This document shows positions 6,567 to 10,101 of a stretch of DNA of 10,101 nucleotides, in pieces (within the stretch, counting starts at the first letter, position 1; every line of letters starts with the position of its first letter). The notes under the pieces are model-generated. The model had not been told where the DNA came from. It was given only the letters and a program-made list of their open reading frames with translations, and searched no databases. Origin of the DNA: VYFG01 sp964403545 (GTDB lineage: Bacteria > Pseudomonadota > Gammaproteobacteria > Arenicellales > Poriferihabitantaceae); assembly GCA_964403545.1 (NCBI GenBank), contig CAYOGN010000001.1, positions 1-10,101 of the forward strand, read 5' to 3'. The position numbers were made by a program, and so were the translations under genes.

Positions 6567-6587
6567 CCAATATTGTCTCTCAATTGG
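6567..6587 (+). promoter_or_regulatory. Hairpin overlapping the ribosome site of the fusion gene
   Basis: CCAAT-AT-TG pairs with CAATTGG around a TCTCT loop (seven pairs with a two-base bulge). The 3' arm contains the GG of the only Shine-Dalgarno-like GGA (6586-6588) before the ATG at 6593. The hairpin begins at the base after the stop of the 41-codon frame, an arrangement compatible with translational coupling. Confidence 0.35.
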
Positions 6588-6592
6588 ACTAG

Positions 6593-8587
6593 ATGAAATT
6601 TTCCATAATCATTCCCACCTACAATCGATCCGCCGATCTGGCCGCTTGTCTGGGTAGTATCCAGGCCCAAAAAGGCGGGCATGAGATTGAAACCATCGTC
6701 ATTGATGACGCCGGGGCCGATGATCTGTCGGGGTTAATGCAGCAAGTAGACCTGTATATCAAAAATCCGACTAACCTGGGGCCATCCTGCTCACGCAATA
6801 TTGCTGCTCTCAAAAGTACCGGTGATATTCTGTTGTTCCTTGATGACGATACCGAGATGCTGCCTGACAGTATTGATGAACTGGCTAAAATTATTCTGCA
6901 AAACCCGGACATTGGCGCAATTGGAGGGTGTGGTCCGGCCGATGCTACCGGGCAGGATGTGGCTTTTATTTCCGGCAAGACTTGCGGCCCGGTCAAGCAC
7001 GAAAAATACATTTATTATCCACCTTCGGACACAGAAACACAGCTCCGGATTACAGGGCCGAACAAGCGTAACAAGTATTCCTGTTTCCCATCCATAGATG
7101 AAGGTAAAAATGCACTATACGATTGCGATCATGTTGAAAGTGCTTTTCTGGCAATACCAAAAAGTATTTTCCAGCAGGTGGGAGGCTTTGATCCCTACTG
7201 GTTTTACATGTGCGAGGATCGTGACCTGTGCCTGGAAATAAAATCCAGGGGCTATCGAGTAGTTACCGCCTGGGCGCCCAGAGCCATTCATCACAATTTC
7301 ACATCCTACCGTGCCAGGGATGATGACGGACGAAGAAAATTTCGCGCCGAACGCGCACTGGAAGTGATACTGAAAAGAGAAGGCGAACCCGCTGGCAGGT
7401 TGTGGGTGGATGGTCAGCGTGAAGATCCGATGGTGAAAGCGTATCTTCCTGCATTGGCAAGGGTCATGAAAACCTCAGATACGCTAAGGAAAAGGCATGG
7501 AATCAATTTTCTGGAGCAACAGGAGATGGATAAATATTTTGTTCAGAAGTCTGCAGAAAATCTTGCAGCATTGCATCCGTTCCGGGTAGACCGGGTTGCC
7601 AAAACACCGTCCAGCCTGGTGTTGTTTATTAACAACCGCTGCAATATGGCGTGCGCTCACTGTTTTATTCCGGATCTTAATACCAGGACACCGGAAATGA
7701 GCACTGCCGAAGTCATGGCAATTGTCGACTCGTTTAACCAGCCAATTGATGTCACCATTACCGGTGGTGAGGCCTTGCTGACCAAAGATATCGAGATCAT
7801 CCTGGACTACATGATGGCGAATCAGTTTGTCCAGTATCTCGGCATATTAACCAACGGTTCAATGCCAGAAAGACTGGCCAGAATTTGCCAAAATATTGTC
7901 GCCAAATATCCAAAAAAGAAACTGAAAATTCAGATATCCCTGGATGGACCGGAAAAAGTCCATGACGAAATCAGAAAAATGCACAGGGGCTATGAAAAGG
8001 CAATAAAAAGTTTTGAGCGGTTAGTGGACATCAGAAAGAAACACAAAAATCTGAAATTTACCGCAGCTATTACCCTGATGAGAGAGAATCTGGATTCCAT
8101 TGAAACGCTCATAGATGATCTCGAAAAACTCAATGTGCCGAGCAAGATGTCCATGATCAGGGGGAATTCATTCAGTACTTTTGATGTGCCGGCGAGTATA
8201 TTCAATGACGAATATGAGCCACAGGAATCTTATCTTGAAAATGATATCGAATCCGTACAACAATTTCTAAATCGGGTGGAAGCCAGACATCCAGATTATT
8301 TTCAGGGGTATCAGCGTGACAAGCTCAAGATTATGCTGGATACACTCAAAACCGGAAAAAGGGCTTTCCCCTGCCGCGCGGGCTACGATGATGCGGTGAT
8401 ATATTCAGATGGAACGGTGGCAGTTTGTGAGCAGGTAACTACCTTTGGCCACATGAAAGACTGGGACTGGGATCTGGCCAGGGCCTGGAATTCAGTGCAG
8501 GTATGGGAACACAGGGCCTTGACCAGCAACTGTGCCTGCATCAATGGTTGCAATATATCTACTCACCTGGATTTGTTGAATCAATAA
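6593..8587 (+). CDS. Fusion of family 2 glycosyltransferase and radical SAM enzyme with SPASM/twitch-like C-terminus
   Basis: A 664-residue, two-enzyme cytoplasmic protein. Residues 1 to about 250 form a GT-A glycosyltransferase of family 2: 'FSIIIPTYNRSADLAACLGSI' start, 'VIDDAG' (D38, D39), the DXD-type 'FLDDDTE' (D84-D86) and the catalytic-base region 'CEDRDLCLEIKSRGY' (E208, D209). All key acidic residues are present. A linker (about 250-340) leads to a radical SAM domain: CxxxCxxC at C350, C354, C357 in 'NNRCNMACAHCF' binds the 4Fe-4S cluster, and 'TITGGEALL' is the SAM-binding GGE motif. The C-terminus has C594-x12-G-x4-C612, which fits the first half of a SPASM domain, then C647-x-C649-x3-C653, unlike the full seven-cysteine pattern, so one auxiliary cluster is likelier than two. 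The ribosome site is weak (GGA, four bases). The 3' end overlaps the convergent small lipoprotein gene by 7 bases. Substrate unknown; a glycosylated and radically modified peptide or sugar is possible. Confidence 0.9.
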   Translation: MKFSIIIPTYNRSADLAACLGSIQAQKGGHEIETIVIDDAGADDLSGLMQQVDLYIKNPTNLGPSCSRNIAALKSTGDILLFLDDDTEMLPDSIDELAKIILQNPDIGAIGGCGPADATGQDVAFISGKTCGPVKHEKYIYYPPSDTETQLRITGPNKRNKYSCFPSIDEGKNALYDCDHVESAFLAIPKSIFQQVGGFDPYWFYMCEDRDLCLEIKSRGYRVVTAWAPRAIHHNFTSYRARDDDGRRKFRAERALEVILKREGEPAGRLWVDGQREDPMVKAYLPALARVMKTSDTLRKRHGINFLEQQEMDKYFVQKSAENLAALHPFRVDRVAKTPSSLVLFINNRCNMACAHCFIPDLNTRTPEMSTAEVMAIVDSFNQPIDVTITGGEALLTKDIEIILDYMMANQFVQYLGILTNGSMPERLARICQNIVAKYPKKKLKIQISLDGPEKVHDEIRKMHRGYEKAIKSFERLVDIRKKHKNLKFTAAITLMRENLDSIETLIDDLEKLNVPSKMSMIRGNSFSTFDVPASIFNDEYEPQESYLENDIESVQQFLNRVEARHPDYFQGYQRDKLKIMLDTLKTGKRAFPCRAGYDDAVIYSDGTVAVCEQVTTFGHMKDWDWDLARAWNSVQVWEHRALTSNCACINGCNISTHLDLLNQ

Positions 8588-8757
8588 AATCGACGGCCTG
8601 TGCCTACGCTGATATGGCCATACTTGCCAATTGGAACGCCCACACTTACGCCAACGCCGACATTTCCGGAACAGCCTGGAATGATCAGGAACGCCAGCAA
8701 CAGGGAAGACGCGGCTACAAGCCTTGACAGTTTATTGATCATCGTAAATTTCTGCAT
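8581..8757 (-). CDS. Small Gly/Val-rich lipoprotein (58 residues)
   Basis: A short gene that a length cut-off would miss. GGAGGG (8763-8768) lies five bases before the ATG at 8757, one of the best ribosome sites in the window. The protein has a basic N-terminus (MQKFTMINKLSR), a hydrophobic core and a lipobox-like I-P-G-C ending at Cys29; Pro at -2 is unusual. The mature part of 30 residues starts Cys-Ser, which favours outer-membrane sorting, and alternates Gly and Val ('GNVGVGVSVGVPIG'), suggesting a beta or extended structure, ending in RRFY. A second ATG at 8742 has no ribosome site. It lies 15 bases downstream of the VOC lipoprotein gene and is almost surely co-transcribed with it. Its last 7 bases overlap the 3' end of the convergent fusion gene. 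Function is unknown. Confidence 0.75.
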   Translation of the reverse strand: MQKFTMINKLSRLVAASSLLLAFLIIPGCSGNVGVGVSVGVPIGKYGHISVGTGRRFY

Positions 8758-8772
8758 TTTTACCCTCCAACC

Positions 8773-9648
8773 TTACAGCGGCCATTTTTGTAACGCCAGG
8801 ATTGCGCCACCGGGGTCTGATACCAACGCCAGCGACCCTTCGCGAATATCCGGAGAGGGTGCCAGTAGAATTTTGCCGCCCAGCGATTCCGCTTTTGCTG
8901 CCGCGCCAGCCGGATCGTTAACCGCAAAGTAAGTCAGCCATGCGGGCAGTGTGTCGCCAAATGGATTTTGCAGGATGCCTGCCCGTTCGATACCTGCAGT
9001 TTTCAGCATGGTATATTTTCCGTCGCGACGATCCAGCGAATGCACTTCGTATCCGGCCAGTGCCTGATAAAAATTCGCCGCTTGTGCATCATCTGAAGTC
9101 AATAGTTCGTTCCAGACTATCCGACCCACGGCATCGGGCATGGAGTCATCAGGATCTCCGTGTATGCTCCTTATCAAACCGAGCACCGCACCCTGAGGAT
9201 CTTTTATCGCCGCTACCTTGCCGATATTGATTATATCCTCTACATCAACCACCACTGTTCCACCTGCGCTGCGGGTGATTGCCACGGCTTTATCCACATC
9301 ACTGACAGACAGGTATCCCAGCCAGCGTGAATAATCCGTTTCACCTGCCGGATCGTCCAGTTGAATAATGCCGCCGATATAGTGCCCGTTCAGTTTTGCA
9401 AGGGTATAAGGACCTCCATTCGGGCGGGTGGTCTGCTCAAAGGTCCAGCCTAAAACAGCTGAATAAAATCGTTGGGTAGCATCTGTATCATCTGTAATCA
9501 GGTCATGCCAGACAAACTTGCCAATCAGTGGTTCATCGGAGAGCGAAAAATCGGAAACAGTAGGCCCGCTGACCGTGCTGCAGGCACTGATTCCCAGGAG
9601 CAGAAAAAGTGCGGTCAGAAGTTGGCGTTGGAGGGAAAGAACAGACAT
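8773..9648 (-). CDS. Two-domain VOC (glyoxalase/bleomycin-resistance fold) lipoprotein
   Basis: A 291-residue protein with a lipoprotein signal: hydrophobic core 'LLTALFLLLG' and lipobox I-S-A-C at Cys23, followed by Ser24 (outer-membrane sorting). Two vicinal-oxygen-chelate domains follow, about residues 42-160 ('GKFVWHDLITDDTDATQRFYSAVLGW' start, 'KDPQGAVLGLI' end) and about 172-291 ('GRIVWNELLTSDDAQAANFYQALAGY' start, 'SDPGGAILALQ' end). VOC proteins include glyoxalase I, dioxygenases and antibiotic-binding proteins. Here the metal ligands look incomplete: the first domain keeps a His (H48) where the second has Asn, and neither domain ends with the usual Glu after 'DP.G', so a binding role is as likely as catalysis. 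It is first in a two-gene unit with the 58-residue lipoprotein. No strong ribosome site precedes the ATG. Family and lipoprotein calls are good; role unknown. Confidence 0.87.
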   Translation of the reverse strand: MSVLSLQRQLLTALFLLLGISACSTVSGPTVSDFSLSDEPLIGKFVWHDLITDDTDATQRFYSAVLGWTFEQTTRPNGGPYTLAKLNGHYIGGIIQLDDPAGETDYSRWLGYLSVSDVDKAVAITRSAGGTVVVDVEDIINIGKVAAIKDPQGAVLGLIRSIHGDPDDSMPDAVGRIVWNELLTSDDAQAANFYQALAGYEVHSLDRRDGKYTMLKTAGIERAGILQNPFGDTLPAWLTYFAVNDPAGAAAKAESLGGKILLAPSPDIREGSLALVSDPGGAILALQKWPL

Positions 9649-9679
9649 AAATTTCAGATGGCAGGAACCAGTTCGCCGG

Positions 9680-9709
9680 GAGAACTTCTCGGGAGATGAC
9701 CTGATTATC
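9680..9709 (-). promoter_or_regulatory. Possible promoter and palindromic operator of the VOC gene
   Basis: On the minus strand GATAAT (9704-9709) matches TATAAT at 5 of 6 positions, though no good -35 was found at the right spacing. The 11-base perfect palindrome GAGAACTTCTC (9680-9690) would fall just after the predicted transcription start and could be a repressor site. Both are tentative. Confidence 0.3.
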
Positions 9710-9945
9710 CTCTATTTTGTGATGTTTTAAAAATCGAATAATTTGCCTTGTTAAGACGCTGCAGCAAGATACCGGGGTTACTTATTGTCCAGTAGCACGA
9801 ACCTGTCCTCGACAGATGTCCGTACGAATAATAACATGGCGATCACAGGGACCGGGTAAGCAGAGCGCAGATGCCACCGTTCACTTTGATGAATGGATGT
9901 CGCTATTCAAATCTACCATTTACCAGCGTTGATTTGCCCCGGTCA

Positions 9946-9973
9946 TTGAAATATCTATTGATTCGAGTACACT
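9946..9973 (+). promoter_or_regulatory. Sigma70-type promoter of the right-edge gene
   Basis: TTGAAA (9946-9951, 5 of 6 matches to TTGACA) and TACACT (9968-9973, 4 of 6 to TATAAT) are separated by 16 bases. Transcription would start near 9980, giving a leader of about 26 bases with AGGA (9996-9999) six bases before the ATG at 10006. The spacing fits well, so this is the most credible promoter in the window. Confidence 0.55.
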
Positions 9974-10005
9974 CCGTTGCCCGAATTTTATCAACAGGAC
10001 TAGAA

Positions 10006-10101
10006 ATGACCGAAATACCGCCTTCACTCGCTACCCAGTGCATCTGGGCAGGAGAGCAAGCATCTTTGATTCAGGGCGCAACCCAGGTGCCCGTTGTGCA
10101 T
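10006..10101 (+). CDS. Partial CDS, probably trans-sulfuration family PLP enzyme (N-terminus)
   Basis: The first 32 codons of a gene cut by the window edge. The ATG has AGGA six bases upstream and a good promoter 33 bases before it. The visible residues include 'ATQCIWAGEQ' and 'GATQVPVVH', which match the layout of the N-terminus of Cys/Met-metabolism PLP enzymes (cystathionine gamma-synthase, beta-lyase and methionine gamma-lyase relatives: T.a.haGe...gA...Pi). The PLP lysine and all catalytic parts lie outside the window, so the exact enzyme cannot be named. That a gene starts here is likely; the family call rests on a short motif. Confidence 0.55.
   Translation, partial: MTEIPPSLATQCIWAGEQASLIQGATQVPVVH

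Larger units (their letters stand above)
6228..6592. other. Gap between cytochrome and glycosyltransferase-radical SAM genes, with small ORFs
   Basis: These 365 bases hold a weak terminator candidate (6332-6350), two overlapping small plus-strand ORFs (6412-6492, 26 codons; 6441-6566, 41 codons) and a hairpin at 6567-6587 directly upstream of the fusion gene. No clear sigma70 promoter was found. The size of the gap suggests the fusion gene has its own promoter or that a small gene precedes it. Confidence 0.5.
9649..10005. other. Divergent intergenic region between VOC gene and right-edge gene
   Basis: No gene was seen in these 357 bases. The left part carries the putative VOC promoter and palindrome (9680-9709), the middle a short hairpin CTGTC-CTC-GACAG (about 9806-9818) without a T tract, and the right end a good plus-strand promoter (9946-9973). 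Confidence 0.5.

Noticed and set aside
6593..8587. The radical SAM half as the anaerobic maturase (anSME) of the sulfatase
   Set aside because: It is fused to a glycosyltransferase, lacks the seven-cysteine SPASM pattern of anSME and is separated from the sulfatase by the cytochrome gene.
8600..8932. Plus-strand frames at 8503-8727 and 8600-8932
   Set aside because: These are shadows of the minus-strand small lipoprotein and VOC genes, which have signal peptides, and in the small gene a strong ribosome site.

Overview
The window looks like a chromosomal segment of a free-living, probably aquatic gammaproteobacterium. This is inferred from moderate GC content, good Shine-Dalgarno sites, lipoproteins with an outer-membrane-type Ser after the lipobox Cys, a signal-peptide sulfatase and an exported multihaem c-type cytochrome. 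No rRNA or tRNA gene, IS element, CRISPR array or integrase was seen, and nothing fixes the genus.

Layout. The left part (about 1-1726) is on the minus strand: an EamA/DMT-type transporter (101-964, GTG start) and, upstream of it, a two-CBS-domain protein (start revised to 1726). A 561-base divergent control region (1727-2287) rich in inverted repeats separates these from a plus-strand block. That block holds an exported arylsulfatase-type enzyme (start revised to 2288, active-site motif CTAGR), a 121-base gap containing a nested inverted repeat with competing pairings, an exported octahaem cytochrome with a HEAT/TPR tail (ATG at 3957), and a 664-residue fusion of a family 2 glycosyltransferase to a radical SAM enzyme with a half-SPASM (twitch-like) C-terminus (6593-8587). 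The 365 bases before the fusion hold two overlapping small ORFs. One has a faint PqqD-like look and ends just before a hairpin that could mask the ribosome site of the fusion gene.

The right part is convergent: a two-domain VOC/glyoxalase-fold lipoprotein (8773-9648) and, 15 bases downstream, a 58-residue lipoprotein gene (8581-8757) preceded by a strong GGAGGG. Its last 7 bases overlap the 3' end of the fusion gene. At the right edge a plus-strand gene begins at 10006 behind a good sigma70-type promoter; its 32 visible residues resemble the start of a trans-sulfuration family PLP enzyme.

How the genes work together. Sulfatase and cytochrome are co-oriented and may be co-transcribed; both products are predicted to leave the cytoplasm. 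The glycosyltransferase-radical SAM fusion is the best candidate for an undescribed activity. Glycosyl transfer and radical SAM chemistry are paired on one peptide substrate in the mycofactocin pathway (MftF and MftC), but no convincing precursor peptide is established here, so a peptide-modifying role remains a hypothesis.
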